Translations under genes and position numbers: made by a program
Shown here: positions 1 to 12,100 of the stretch, piece after piece
Layout: every line of letters starts with the position of its first letter
Numbering within the stretch: position 1 is the first letter of the stretch
Source: Lunularia cruciata
Lineage: Eukaryota > Streptophyta > Marchantiopsida > Lunulariales > Lunulariaceae
Assembly (NCBI GenBank): GCA_948567375.1
Contig: OX419757.1
Coordinates: forward strand, 62,620,001-62,684,000
Direction: 5' to 3'
Length of the DNA stretch: 64,000 bases
The notes under the pieces: model-generated
What the model was told of the DNA's origin: nothing
Database searches by the model: none
Seen by the model: only the letters and a program-made list of their open reading frames with translations

Positions 1-1286
1 TTGCAAGTGAAGCAAACTTGTATAGGTTGAGCCTTTGATCCCATTGGAACTAATCAAGTTCTCAATAGATGGCTTGAAATCTCCTATTGAGATTCCTTGT
101 TTCCTTGATCATTCTGCTCCACAAACTCCATTTGGATGACTCGTTAAGGTCATCCATTCTTGAGTGGACATTGAGCAATGTGATGTCCAATTTAGCAACA
201 ATAAAAACACCCACCATTCTATCATATTTTTTCTTTGTTTTAGTGCCAAGTGGTCTTTGTTGAATGGCATCAATCTCCATTGGTGCCGGCTCTTCCACCC
301 ATGTGTAGTGTATTGGTAGGTTTTGTGGAGGTCGAGGTCAAGACCAAGTTGTTGCAACCAAGGAATCAAAGCATTTGGTCAACCGCATGGCTTCCTCCAA
401 GTGTTGTGGCTCTCACATAGTTACCTCTAATTTGGTTTGTGACTTCAAGCCCTTCATAAATTGATCCACAACTTTACCTTCCAATATATTTGGAATTTGT
501 ATGATAGTGTTTTGGAATTACGTGATGTACTTTCTTATAGAGCCAATCTGCTTCAACTCTACCAACCTATCTCACGCAGCTTGTGTGGCATTTATAGCTT
601 AGAATTGACCAATTATTGCACTCTTGAATTTTGCCCATGTCAAGATTGGTGCAACAATTTGTTATTTTGCTTGCTCTACTTGGAATCTCCACCATAGCTT
701 TGCTACTCTATTCAATTGGTTGGAAGCCAAGAAAATCTATTTTTATTTGTCTTGAAGATTGGTAGCTTCAAAATAACATATGTATTCAAACACAAAAGTT
801 TTCCACTTCACCCAAAAGATTCCTACCTTCAAAAACCTTGGGTTTTGGAAATTGGATTCTATCCGCTCCTTCTTGAATTGGTACTCTCTCTACGTGCTCT
901 TGTCATCAATGATCTTGTTCATCCAACAATCAAGTAAGGTGCTTGATTTGTTACTACTAGCAATGATAACCTTGGGCATTACCGCCATGGTTACTACTTT
1001 ATCACATCACCCTCAATCTATCTAATTTATTAACACATAGATGTAACACGTCCATCATTCTCCATAAGTTACAACCAAAAGTACCAAGGGTTCCTTGAAC
1101 AAGGTGATTATATTCAAAAATTCTTGCCCAAACTGTGAGGTGATGAATTGTGTGAAATGATACTTAAAAGACAAGACAATACCAAGACATAAAAAAAATA
1201 CCAAGACATAAAAATTCTAGTGGTTTGGCGGAAATGGATTTGGTGGTCTATAAATTCCATCCATCCCATTCCTGCTCTAATACCAA
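1..1286 (-). pseudogene. chromovirus gag region and leader, 5' part, truncated by window edge
   Basis: Degenerate gag of a Ty3/gypsy retrotransposon read on the minus strand. Base 1 corresponds to base 53563 of the complete element further right, and similarity runs from there to the LTR. Around 340-460 the minus strand reads F-M-K-G-L-K-S, then K-L-E-V-T-M, a stop, then E-E-A-M-R-L-T, a pattern typical of the capsid C-terminal part of plant chromovirus gag. In-frame stops and frame changes show it is not functional. A primer-binding site and LTR follow at the right end, so this is the 5' end of a minus-strand element whose pol lies outside the window. The family call rests on similarity to the better preserved copy at 49642-55181, whose pol domains are recognisable. 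Confidence 0.8.
1274..1285 (-). other. retrotransposon primer-binding site (initiator tRNA-Met type), one base changed
   Basis: The plus strand reads GCTCTAATACCA. Its reverse complement differs by one base from TGGTATCAGAGC, the classic plant primer site for initiator methionine tRNA. It sits one base inside the LTR, where a primer site belongs. The intact version is present in the second copy at 54808-54819. Confidence 0.8.
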
Positions 1287-1666
1287 TATACAAGACCAAG
1301 ACCATGGTGAGAAATAAGAGAATGGAATACCACATTGGGACACTTGAGTATGGGAAACTCCAAATACCTAGCATGAGCTTTGGCTTTGGTATTTATAAAG
1401 AGCATACAAGACTCTTGAGAAGTTTCTCAAGAAGTTTTCTTGAACCTCTTTCTTGGAGTGCAAGCCAAGTTAGAAGAAGCTAGAAGTTGTTTACTTGGCA
1501 TGCAAGCTAAGCTAGTTAGAAACTTCCTTCTTGGAGTGCAAGTTAAGCTAGATGGGAAGCTTTCCAAGAAGCTTCCTAGATACTTTAAGAATATTCTACA
1601 CTAATTTGGTCTATTTGCTACCCATTATCCCTGACTAAATTCATTGCTAAACTCCATATTATTATA
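1287..1666 (-). repeat. chromovirus 5' LTR
   Basis: About 380 bp matching both LTRs of the complete element (49642-50048 and 54821-55181), including the repeated AAGCTTC-rich palindromic tracts and the shared end TTGCTAA...ATTATA. The plus-strand start is TATACAAGACC where the other copies have TGTAAAAGACC, so the terminal TG is mutated. Just to its right begins copia coding sequence with no spacer, which suggests the chromovirus jumped into the copia element. The second target duplication cannot be checked because the left end is outside the window. Confidence 0.85.
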
Positions 1667-3148
1667 GTGAGGATCATGTATGAAGAATTCCAGTCATAGA
1701 AGCAAAACAAAACTTAGAAGCTAACATCATTGCTAGAAAGGAGAAAATGGTAAAATTTCAATGTGATTATGGAGCCAAGCTTGATTCTAAGCACAACATC
1801 TCAAAGCACAAGGCTAGACTTATAGCCAAGAGATATTCATAGCTTGTAGGATTTGACTATGAGAAGACATTTTCTCCAATAGTTAAGTTTGATTCTATTA
1901 GCTTCATGTTTTCACTAGTTATAGTGGAAGACATGGAGATACCCTAATTTATCATCAAGTTAGCTTTTCTTAATGGAGATTTTCATGAGGAAATTTGCAT
2001 GGAGAAGACACAAGGATACATAGATGTTGGAAAGGAGAAGAGTGTTTTCAGATTGTCAAAGAGTCTTTATGGCTTGAAACAATTCTCAAGGAAATGCAAC
2101 TTTGATGACTTCTTAGTGAGGTATGGGTTGCAATCATTACTTTCTAATCCTTGTGTGTATTATAGATTTGAGGTAATCCTCACTATCTTTGGAGACAATG
2201 GACTAATTTGTAGGAAAGATAAATCCCACATTGCTACCATGTTAGATTACCTTGATAGAGAGTTTGAAGTTACAAATGGAGAAGCAAAATACTATGTATG
2301 ACTTCAAAGCTTTTGTGATAGAGAGAATCTCAAAATTAGATTGACTCAAGAAAGATATGTTGAGTCAATCATTAAATGTTTCAATCTTAGTGATACATAT
2401 CCAATTGCTATTCTTGTAGATCCAAATGTTAGATTACAAGTGCAAGAAAGAGAACCAATTTGTGCACTATACCAAGAAGCAATATGATGCCTAATGTATG
2501 CTATGATAGGTACAAGATCTAACATAGCTTATGTTGTAGCATAATAACAAATTTTAGTTCTAATCCTTCATCTCAACATTGGGAAGTAGTAAAAGAATTT
2601 CAAGTACCTCAAAGTACTTTTGGATTATGAATTAGAATTTAGTGGAGGTTCTAATGCTACTGATACACTAGTTGGATATTGTGATATTGATTTTGTGGGT
2701 GACTTAGACAATAGAAAGTCACATGTGGTTTCATATATATGATGAACGAGAGACTACTAACCTGGAGCAGCCAATGACAATAGTGTAATGTCATTTCTAC
2801 CACAAAGGTAGAGTACATGCTAGCATGTTTAGCAACCAAAGAAGCTATATAGCTCCACAAGTCGCTCAAGGAAATGTAGTTTGGACAAGATAGTCCAACT
2901 CTGATGTACAACAACAATCATAGTACTATCAAGCTAGTGTATAATCTAGAATTCACAAGATAACCAAGCACATAGAGATCCAATATCACTATGATATTGG
3001 ACCAAAGCAAGAGAAACAAGAGATTTGTTTCAACTACATCAACACCAATAATCAGATTGCATACATTCTATGAAAGCTTTACCCCAAGATAAGTTTCATA
3101 AGTTTAGAAGTTTAATTAGAGTATTACCACTTCTTCTATGAGTGGGAG
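1667..3148 (+). pseudogene. Ty1/copia pol remnant (reverse transcriptase and RNase H)
   Basis: The plus strand encodes a broken copia polyprotein C-terminal half. Recognisable pieces in order: K-H-K-A-R-L-I-A-K near 1805; D-Y-E-K-T-F-S-P-I-V-K near 1855; L-S-K-S-L-Y-G-L-K-Q near 2057; a decayed catalytic region (F-G-D-N-G-L where functional elements have Y-V-D-D) near 2190; S-N-I-A-Y-V-V near 2518; and an RNase H part with N-R-K-S-H near 2710 and V-E-Y-M-L-A near 2808. The longest open piece is 1999-2301. Stops and frameshifts are frequent. The integrase and gag half is absent to the left, where a chromovirus LTR abuts directly. Confidence 0.88.
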
Positions 3149-3578
3149 TGTTGAAATTACATTTTAGATGGTAGTATATGAGGCAAGTGGTAGTTGAGGT
3201 TGATATGGCGTGTACCATATACTATAAGGTTTGTACATAACACTCAATGGTAGAGTTAGTTAGTATTAGAGTATACTGGTCTTACCTTTCAGTGAGAAGC
3301 ATTCCTTTATTCCATCAAGATGCTAGCAGCGTAGTCAAGGAAGCTTTAGTAGAAAGGTCATTAGAGCAATAGTCACAAGAAGCAAGGTCAAATAGCAAGA
3401 TCAAGTGTTCCATTAGTTTAGAACTTGCATACTAGCCTGTAGTTATTCCATTCTTTATTTCATGTGTGTAGATTTATAATAAGAAGAAGTCAACAGAAGT
3501 GCTTTGTATATATTTTAGTATTCCTAATGTTTTGTAATTGATGTGCAGATTTTCATTAGTCTGTAACAATTTTCAACA
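3149..3578 (+). repeat. copia 3' LTR
   Basis: Starts TGTTGAAA and ends TTTCAACA, a perfect 8-bp terminal inverted repeat with the TG...CA ends of an LTR. It is preceded by a purine-rich tract (GAGTGGGAG) acting as the polypurine tract and follows the RNase H end of pol at the usual distance. Length about 430 bp. The partner 5' LTR is not in the window. Confidence 0.85.
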
Positions 3579-4690
3579 AAAAGGTCAAAAATCTGCATAT
3601 GAGAATTCCAATTACTCATTCTATTTTACCATGTAATTATATTGAAATGTTTGTGATGAAGATATTTTCACATGAATAATATGGTACAATATTGCTGCCC
3701 CTATGCCTTATAGGAACAAGCCAACATATAAAATGGGGAATTAGGTAGCTATTCCTCAAGTTGTTCTTCACGCTTATCAACATTTAGTAGGTAGCCATGA
3801 AAATAAGAGGGTAGTATGGTTGCAAATGGTACTTGAAAATCAAATACTTTTACTAAGAATTTATATTTAAACAAGTTCTTCAAAATATTGAGATTTTTTG
3901 GTGAAATTAGAAAAAATCTCATAAATCAATTTATGAGTAATGACATTGGCTTATAGGCTACTAAGGGTTTCAATTTGGAATGTTTATAGGCTACATCTAT
4001 GACCAAAAAACAATCATGACTAAAGAGAAATAAGGTAGAAAGAGGACATAGTAGAGGTCTATAGACATATCAAAGAGTGACAAAAGTATAAGAGCATTAA
4101 GAAGCAAAGGTGAGAATTAAAGATGATATAGCAAACTATCTAGGAAGTTCAAACTATGATCCTAAAAGCAATCTAGACGTACCATGTGCTATGTGGAGCC
4201 AAGAGAAATGAATAGAGATTTAAGACACATTTGAATTCTTCCTCCTTGGATGGATGATTAGATCAATTTTTTAAGTTCCAAACTATGTGTAACTAAACCA
4301 TTCATTGAAATTGCCATATGCAACATTTGCACTATAGCTTTTGCATTTGTGACAATATTTCATGATTAGCCCAAGCAAAGCACCACCATCAAGGAAATTG
4401 CAACTGAATCCATTGGGATTTTCATTTTAAATTGATTGCAATCAAATTAATGGGTGATCTAAATTCTCTTGACTTTGATTCCATTTTGATTGAATCCATT
4501 CTAGCTCTTCATTTTAGTTCTCCTCATTCCATTTGAACTCCAAATTCCATTTAGCTCCCAATTTTATTTCTCCTTATTCCATTTCAACTTCAGATTCTAT
4601 TTCCCCTCAATCCATTTTAGCTTCTAAGTCAAAGTCTTCTCCATCACAACACACACCTTTGAGATTCCAAAAACTTCTTAAATTGGTTTC
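3579..4690. other. AT-rich intergenic stretch, no gene seen
   Basis: No open frame of note and no recognisable protein similarity. Around 4519-4618 there are two imperfect copies of a ~50-bp pyrimidine-rich unit containing ATTCCATTT. The stretch is probably decayed repeat DNA. Confidence 0.5.
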
Positions 4691-4699
4691 ATCATCTAT

Positions 4700-5250
4700 A
4701 ATATGATTAGCTAGATAGAGTATCTAGAGGTTGAAATTGACTTGGTAATATCTTTAGGGATGTGATATATAATGGTCTAACTAGATCAGAAGGAAGTGTC
4801 ACCAAAATAATACTTCACTAATAGGGTAGAGACCAAAAACACCATGAAAAATTTTGGAGCTAATTTTGGAGGCCTAAATGAATGAATTAGGCCAAAAATA
4901 CAATTTCTTCCTCTAAGAAGAAAGGTCCTACTTCCCACTCCCACTTCCCCCTTCTTCTTCTTTTTGTCTTGTTGAGAGCTTTCCAATGGTACCTCATCCA
5001 TGTTGTTTTGAGCTTCCTACATGAAGATTCCTTGGAGTCAAACTTGTTGGACCAACCAAATAGAACAAGGATCAACATGTCACTAATCATGTAGCTAATC
5101 TAAGTGTGGAGCTTGTTGATATATCACCAATCCATGTATTTGATCCAAGGGTGTAGGTATCTTTGAGTGGATTCTATTTGCTATATAGTAAAGACATTGT
5201 GCTCCTTTGGAGCATCGGTGTATTGAGAAATGAAACCTTGTGTTTCTCTT
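4700..5250 (-). repeat. degenerate LTR-like block related to 22072-22795
   Basis: The reverse complement shares ordered islands with the insertion at 22072-22795: a TGCTCCAAAGGAGCAC-like palindrome, a T-T-T-G-G-T-T-G-G-T-C run, a GAGGTACCATTG(G/A)AAAGCTCT block near 4975-5000, and an ATTTTGGTGA block near 4800. Order and spacing agree, so both derive from one family. The exact ends of this copy are not visible. Peptides encoded here, such as one at 4786-5001, are not credible proteins. Confidence 0.5.
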
Positions 5251-5424
5251 TTGTTTCTTCTTTGTTTTTTTTCTTGTCCTTAGAAAATTATATCATCAAT
5301 GGGAAATAAGGAAAAATTTGGGAAGGGTGATGAAGGTAGGTTCAAATGGTTCCTCAATATTATGGACAAATATTGGATTATTTGGAGGATGAAGAGCATT
5401 TTGTTCAAATTCATTGTGGCATTT

Positions 5425-5703
5425 TTTTCTTGTAGTTCCTTACTTCCTTGTAAGATTTCATATACCACCTCCACTTCTTGTACAAGTTTTTGCTTGTCAA
5501 TAAAGATGGAAATCCTCTCTCTACCAAACTAAAAATGAAAAAATGAAAAAATCTGGTTCAAAAGAGCATAGCTTTTAGTTATATGGCCATATTTTTTGTT
5601 TTGCATGAGAGAGGATTTCAATCTTTATTGATGGGCAAAAATTGTACAAGAAGTGGAGGTGGTATCTGAAATTTTACAAGGAAGTAAGGGACTAGAAGAA
5701 CAA
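5425..5703. repeat. long inverted repeat, ~96-bp arms with ~87-bp spacer
   Basis: Left arm 5425-5520 and right arm 5608-5703 are near-perfect reverse complements; both contain the 18-mer CACCTCCACTTCTTGTAC or its complement. A transcript would fold into one long hairpin. No terminal inverted repeat or target duplication typical of a DNA transposon was found, so a local inverted duplication is as likely as a foldback element. Confidence 0.8.
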
Positions 5704-8400
5704 GAGTATTGTGGAAGATCTCACTAACAAACAGTACAAGAGTGGAGAAGAACAATAAAAAGTAAGTTAAACTATATATGTCCTCACTTTGATCACATAG
5801 GTATGATGCATGGAAGTTGGGGAAATATATTTCCTCTTGCACTAGTGACTATTGGTGTTGAAAATATTTATGACGGGGATGAGTTTTAGGTACATATATC
5901 CAAGGAGAAAGGACAAATAGTGCATGATTAGAGCCTCATGGGAAGAATGGAGCAAAATTTCAATAGACCAAGGAAGAAGAAAGTGTGGAAAATTTTCTTA
6001 ACTCAATTCTATTTACTATCCCAAGTATCCAAGGACTAGATGTCTCATAGTGTGTTTGAGGAGGAGAGTCAAGTGGAGTATGTGTTGTTGGGAATGACAC
6101 CAAAAGATGATGCTCCAAGAATGAGTGAAGATGTTGCTCCATCTATGATGGCTCCATGAACATGAACAAAGGAGATCCAATCTCGAGATGCTAGACCAAA
6201 GGAGGAGATTCTATCCCAATAAGAAATAGTGAATCCCATAAAAGGAGAAAGATACCCAAAGTGAATTCAAAGAACACCTTGCCTCTTGCTTCTTTGTCAC
6301 AAGATTTAGCAAACCATAGTACATGGAAATGCAAGATGATAGAAGCTCAAGAGAGATGAAAGATAGCTGAGATAGCACAAAAAGTTGCAAAGATAGAGAA
6401 CCATTGGTTCTTTGGAGAAGCCAAGAAGATGAAGGTTGAGGCTGAGTAGATATTAAGGACCAAGACAATAAGGTCCAAAGTAGAGAGACTCAAGATTGAG
6501 GATAGGAAAGCAAAATTTGAACATTTTTACTTCATGTTTACTCCATGACTCTTGAATTAACATGAGGAAGGAGGAATCTAGATGGAATAAAGACTATAAT
6601 CATGACACTCTTTTAGATAGATTTCCAACCATGGGGGTGGTGGTCGTAGTAGTAGTTATACTATTGATCCAAAATTCCTTGTTCTTGGTTTCATTGTTGA
6701 TGATGATGATGATGATGATGACCTATAGACAACAAGATGTAAAAAAATTTACCATATATATGAGATCATGATTTCCATTCCATTCCATTGAATGTATATT
6801 TTTGTGCTTTTTGTTTGTTCAGATCTTATTAATTTTACCATAATTTTCTATTCTTTAGTGTGCATAAACTATTATTACTATTTATCATGATGAAGCATGT
6901 CAACAAGTTTAAACCATCTTTCAAAGTCTTAAGGATGAACAAAAAAAAATTCTAGATCTAACAAAACAAGATGACATAACATCACCAAGTTTAAAGCATG
7001 ATCTATACCCAACAAGTTGACATTACCTCGTGTAAATATAATTTAGGCAAATTATATGTATGTAATATGTTTTATTTTTATTGTCTAAATCTATGTGAAA
7101 TTTATGAGAATTTATGTGAAATATATGAACTTTTATTATAATATAAGATCTTCATTCAAGTATGAAATGTTTAATCTAAAATTTTCTTTAACTAGTTTCT
7201 TTTAGAGTAAAAGGATTCAAATGAGCTACTTGAGGGTATCAAGATTCAATTGGTCTCGCTGATTATGAGAGTTTTTGGATGCTTGCATATAGTCTGTTTT
7301 GCATGTAGTAATCAGATAATTGACTATATGTGGTTAGCAGTTAGATGTCTAGACCCGTTATAATATAGTTTATGAGAAATCCAAAAATTCATAACTATAT
7401 ATCATAATATGAATATAAATAAATATTTACTTTATCAAAGATGAGTTAGTTTTTGATTACTCATCATAGTTTTTATTATACTAAAAATTATAATTCTTTA
7501 CCTTCAGTAAGTGCGATATTATATAACAATCATAACGATTATGGTTTCTTAAAAGACGTACCCTTCCATATAGGAATTCTAAATTCTAAAGTAAATATCT
7601 TCCCTAAGTTGTAAAACTAAAAATTTCATCTTTTTTTTTGGATGATCATATATTTTGTATTTTCCTAAAAATTTCTATCTTCTATATGGTAATAAATTGT
7701 ACCTATTAGAATTTGGAACTCTATATAAATACAAATAGAGCTACATTGGGTAAAGTTTGTATGGGATACAAGATTCTTAGAAAACATAAAAGTATTCACC
7801 AAGTTCATCAACACATGTACAATGCTTACTGAGGTTCTTACTTTAAGATATAATACATGGAAGTATATCACAAGTATCAAAAAGGAAAACTTGTAAGTCT
7901 GCAAACAATTTCTACATTTTTTTGTTACAAATTTTGTTACATTATCCAACTTGCAGAAAAGGTATAATACATCAGTTCTCACTTAGATCTAACTTACATA
8001 TTCAAAGAAAACCATTTTAATTGATCGAGACGTTTCTATGTTTCTAAGTATCGGATAGATTATTGTAAAGTTTGATCATTTTACCATCTATTCTGCAAAT
8101 CAATCGTAATCTCTATAAACTATATACCTTATTGCAATGATGAGTGAACATCACCTTCACATGGAGTGTACGTTTGCAATGGTGCACTTGGTGTAGAGCG
8201 TCTTATAAAATGAGTTTCTTTCAAGCAATTTCTTAAGAAAAACAATCTAAAATAATCATATTTGTGAGGAGAAATAAAAATAAATGATAATGGATAATTT
8301 TAAAGTAAGACGAAGACGAAAGAATGGAACTCTATCTCTAGACTTCACTACCCTTCTCCATTTAGTACGGAAAATTTGCAATTATCGGAATCTATTTTAG
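5704..8400. other. AT-rich intergenic stretch with one microsatellite
   Basis: No supportable gene. The interval contains a (TGA)8 microsatellite at about 6698-6721. The short open frames here, including one overlapping the microsatellite, are low-complexity. Composition changes sharply near 8400, from AT-rich to CpG-containing sequence, which marks the start of the MPS1 gene region. Confidence 0.6.
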
Positions 8401-9146
8401 CCTCAAAAAGATATTCCTACGATCTGACGCGTGTCCGGCGTCTCTGTTTCATTAGCCGTTCCATATCCTTACTGTAAAGGCAGAAAAAGCTATGAATATG
8501 ACAAAAGAGACAATGAATTCCGACAACATTCATATGAAGTGGATCTTAACGAGTACCTGCTGCAGGCGACGTCGAAGTTGAACTGTCGACCCTCCCCTGG
8601 AGCCATCCGCCGGTACTGGACAATCGAGCATTGCGTGTGTAGCGGGATATTACCAGTCAACCCCACGCCAACGGACCCATTACTGGCAAAAGCCGGTCAG
8701 CGCCATCACTGCGGCTGAAATCGGAAGGCGCCATTGCGCGTCTGGCCTTCATTCGATTTTCGTAAGCGGGAGAAGCATGAGCTCTTGAACTCCTGCAGCT
8801 CTCCAGCTGATTCCGTCGGTTGTCGAACACTTCAAGACATTGGATTGTTGCAGGGAGAGAATGGAGATGTAGAGAAGTTGCAATACTGTATTGTTGCAGT
8901 GAGATTAGAAATGCAGTGGATATTGAGAAATGCTGGTGAGAATGAGGAAAGAGGAGTCACAGTGCCAGAATCGCAGGCAGTGGGGAGCAGATGGGAGTAC
9001 GGTGATTCATCTTGCTGCGTGGAAGTACTGCTTAGATTAGTAGAGGCGAATGATGAGTTGCAGCAGCTGCGGATTGACATGCGTTGAGGAAGCAGCAGAA
9101 GAGGAGACAGCGGAGGAGGAAAGGTAAGCAAGGGGAAGGGGTTGCA
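8401..9146 (+). promoter_or_regulatory. MPS1 promoter and 5' leader region
   Basis: GC-richer sequence directly before the chosen kinase start. Two AACGG cores are present, 8456-8460 (on the minus strand) and 8670-8674 (plus strand). AACGG is the core of the MSA element bound by three-repeat MYB factors in plant G2/M genes; the flanks here match the full consensus only partly. A GTAAGC at about 9124 could be a leader intron donor. Open frames across 8431-9087 lack a convincing start and do not resemble a known protein, so I treat them as leader. The transcription start is not determinable. Confidence 0.45.
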
Positions 9147-12100
9147 ATGCAGGGCGATGTTCTAGTAGATAAGGAGAATGTCGGGCCGAGAGGGAGTGCA
9201 GCATGGAGCCAGCAGGCGATGTTGCACTCCAAGAATAGGGGCTTGGGAGGAGCAGGGCATGATGCTGTTCGCAAGGAGAAGGCGGGAGTGCTTACTTCTA
9301 ACTCGACTACAAACAATGGAGGTGGAGCGGCGGGTCTTGGTTCATTGGAGCTGTTGAAGGAGAGAGTTAAACTGCTCAAGCTCAGCAGCGCAAATGGGGC
9401 TTCGCAGGATTCCGGGGCTAGGTGAGTTTCCTGTGTTTCTGACACCATTGCAGATTCTTGTTTCTAACTTGCATATCTCTTCATCTACTCGAATAAAACT
9501 AGGTTCACATACAGGGTGCCAACTGTTGACTATTTCTTGACCATCCACCTTCGACAAGGTCCACGTAACAAACTACCATTTCTTCACACCTGTATTCAAC
9601 ATTTTGATGCTTGTTTCGGTCCGTAGAAGTTCCGAATCCATCTTAAGAGCTCCGGTCTTTGACTTCGAAAGTCTAAGGCGATTCTACTTTCCCTGCCGAT
9701 CTTATGTCGTTTCCTCTCCAACTGGAGTGCATGTACTGGACTTAAATATGAATTTTGGAGATTCCCTTAAAGTGATGAAAACGTTCTGCTAGCGAAGCAA
9801 TCATATCTTATGTTATTAGCAGAAATTCTGAACAAGAAATGAGGCTTTCTGTATGACCATCCATATCCCTTAGTGGAGGCAATGGTGCCTGCATGTGACC
9901 CTTCCAGTTCTTCAGCAAATAGTTCCCGAAGGTATTCTCCTCACTAAAATGGGTGATGTTTATTGCTTCTCTGTCGAATCTCAATAAAGTCCTCAGTTGC
10001 CTCAACTTTATGTTGAAAGCTCTCCTACAATTTGAACACACCTCTCATCTTGCCGTCGAGTAAGGTCTCAACGATACGATTAATCGGCTCTCTTCTTCTG
10101 GTCATAAATGCATCAGTCCATAATTTTTCAAGCACATAATGTTTGTCTCACCTTCGGCTGATGCAGTTCTTCCAGCGAATCTCGTATATGTGTCTTATCA
10201 AGTGATCTTGTCTTTAAGGCATTTCTGCATGTTCTTATGTGACTCTGCGTTTTCTTGTGAAACTGCAATTCGGTGACAATGCTTTCATAGACTCAATTCC
10301 CCTCACTGTTACTGGCATGAGCAGGCTTCTCAAGCATAGATCGCCGTTGGTGGACATCAAATTCACAGAAGGAACGGTCAAGTCTACAATGGGTGGGAAC
10401 TTCTCGAAAGAAGGCACGGTTTATTCAACAGCGGATGAGCGCTCGTCATGTTTATCGCAGGAGGTCCCTAGCTTCTCCAGGCCGTCGCAGCATCGTGCGG
10501 TTTCTTCCGAGAGATCCGAAAGGATTCTCAGAAGTAATAATCTTCATTCCAGTGGTGGTAATATTGGTTCGAAGTCGCTGTGGCCAGGGAAAGGGAAAGG
10601 ACTCGACATGTACCACGAATCTCGAGATCGGAGAGAAGCGAGTCGTAGCAGGGTAGAGGCTTGGGTTTCTGGGGTTGGGCAAAGTGCTGAAGATGTAGTG
10701 TCCACCTCACCATTGCGACCTGTTAGCGAACAACACGTGAAAGCGAGCCGAAGCTTTGGAATAACGCTGCAGCAGACGGAGGGCGAGAAGCAAGTTCCTC
10801 AAAGCTCAAGCAACAGCAGAGATAGTGGAGGTTGGAGTGGTTCAAGGAGACAGGGGACTCCATATAAGCGGAGGCTGCCACTTCTGGAGGAGGAGAAAGT
10901 AGGTAAAACCTCAACGGAAGATGAAGCTGAAAGGAACAACAATCAGCGTCATGGTGCTGATGATGCATCTCCACTTGCTGAGGTTCCTAAACATTCATCT
11001 CAGTACCGACAAGTTGAGTACCCAGAAGTACACGCCGATAAGAGTGAAGATGGAGTCAAGACTCTGGATGAGAGAGCTGTCAAACATCTGGGTTCCCAGT
11101 CTGTAGATAGGATCAGTGACAGGCGAACTTTAGAAATGTCTGGCAGAGGTCTATCATCCCCTGGAGGCATTCGAAGTGCGTCCATTGTAGAAAGAAGTGT
11201 AAGAGTCCTGAGCGAGAAGAAAGTAACATGTTCGGATAGTTCTAAGCTTACCAGAAGTAGTGGGGTCTGGGATTCAGGGACTGGATGGTCTCGACAGGAA
11301 GTTGTATATGAGAAAGAGGTTTCCAGGTCTACATCAAGTTATTATAACGTGGATACCACTGCAGCAGCTCCATCGGTTCTTCTGTCTAGAATGACCGGAG
11401 CCAGCAGTAGTGGGAGTAGTGCCACTCCAGGGTTAAGTGGTAGTTCTTCAAGGGATGACGACACAGTTGGATGCCCCGAAAGCTCGAAGCCAACCCCTTC
11501 CTCCAAGGAGCATGCCATTCCGTCCTCTCGTGAACGATTGGTTAGCAGGACGAGGATTAGCAAACGGCTGAAAGCTTTAGGTGAGACTTCTTGCTCGTCA
11601 ACTTTATCTGTTGTTTATTTCACGTTATCAAATCTAGAGCTGAACTTTGGAGGGTTATCGCCCTGGAAAGTGTTCCCAGATCCTTCTCTTAACCTCAGCA
11701 AGCCTGCTTAGATGGAGGTTTCATAGACATAGTAAGCTTCGGCTCCTTCTGGCCAGACTTGTATTTGATGCCTGTTCCTCGCAGGCCGGCAATTAAGCTG
11801 TTTGTCTAACTTATGGTCTCAAACCTGCTGCAGTTTGTTAGTTAGTACTTGCTTGCTTGCCAAGTACGTGAGATATATGACCAATATATGTGATCGTCTT
11901 GGTGGGTGTAGGTCCAGCATCGCGGGTATTGTTATCTGGAGCTCTGCGTGTTACGGTAGAAGACGATGACAGTGGTGGACCCAAAGATGGTAGATCGCCG
12001 AGCAACATAATGGTTAGTCCAGATATACAGTCTTCTGCTTCGCTGAAGGGATCTCCAAGTGGCTTGAACGGACATTCTCCAATCACTCCAGAGGAAGCCC

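Noticed and set aside
6562-6771. Small protein with repeated Val and Met
   Set aside because: It is the translation of GTG- and ATG-type microsatellite sequence.
8431-9087. Two open frames before MPS1 that could be separate small genes
   Set aside because: They have no convincing ATG at the start, no recognisable motifs and lie in the likely 5' leader.
10239-10324. Upstream extension of MPS1 exon 2 as coding from an ATG at 10239
   Set aside because: A GT-AG intron from 9422 to 10324 joins exon 1 in frame, and the extended segment lies in the AT-richer intron.
11581-11711. Continuation of the exon 2 reading frame to a stop at 11709-11711
   Set aside because: GTGAGA right after 11580 is a good donor, and the next exon at 11912 continues the protein in phase.
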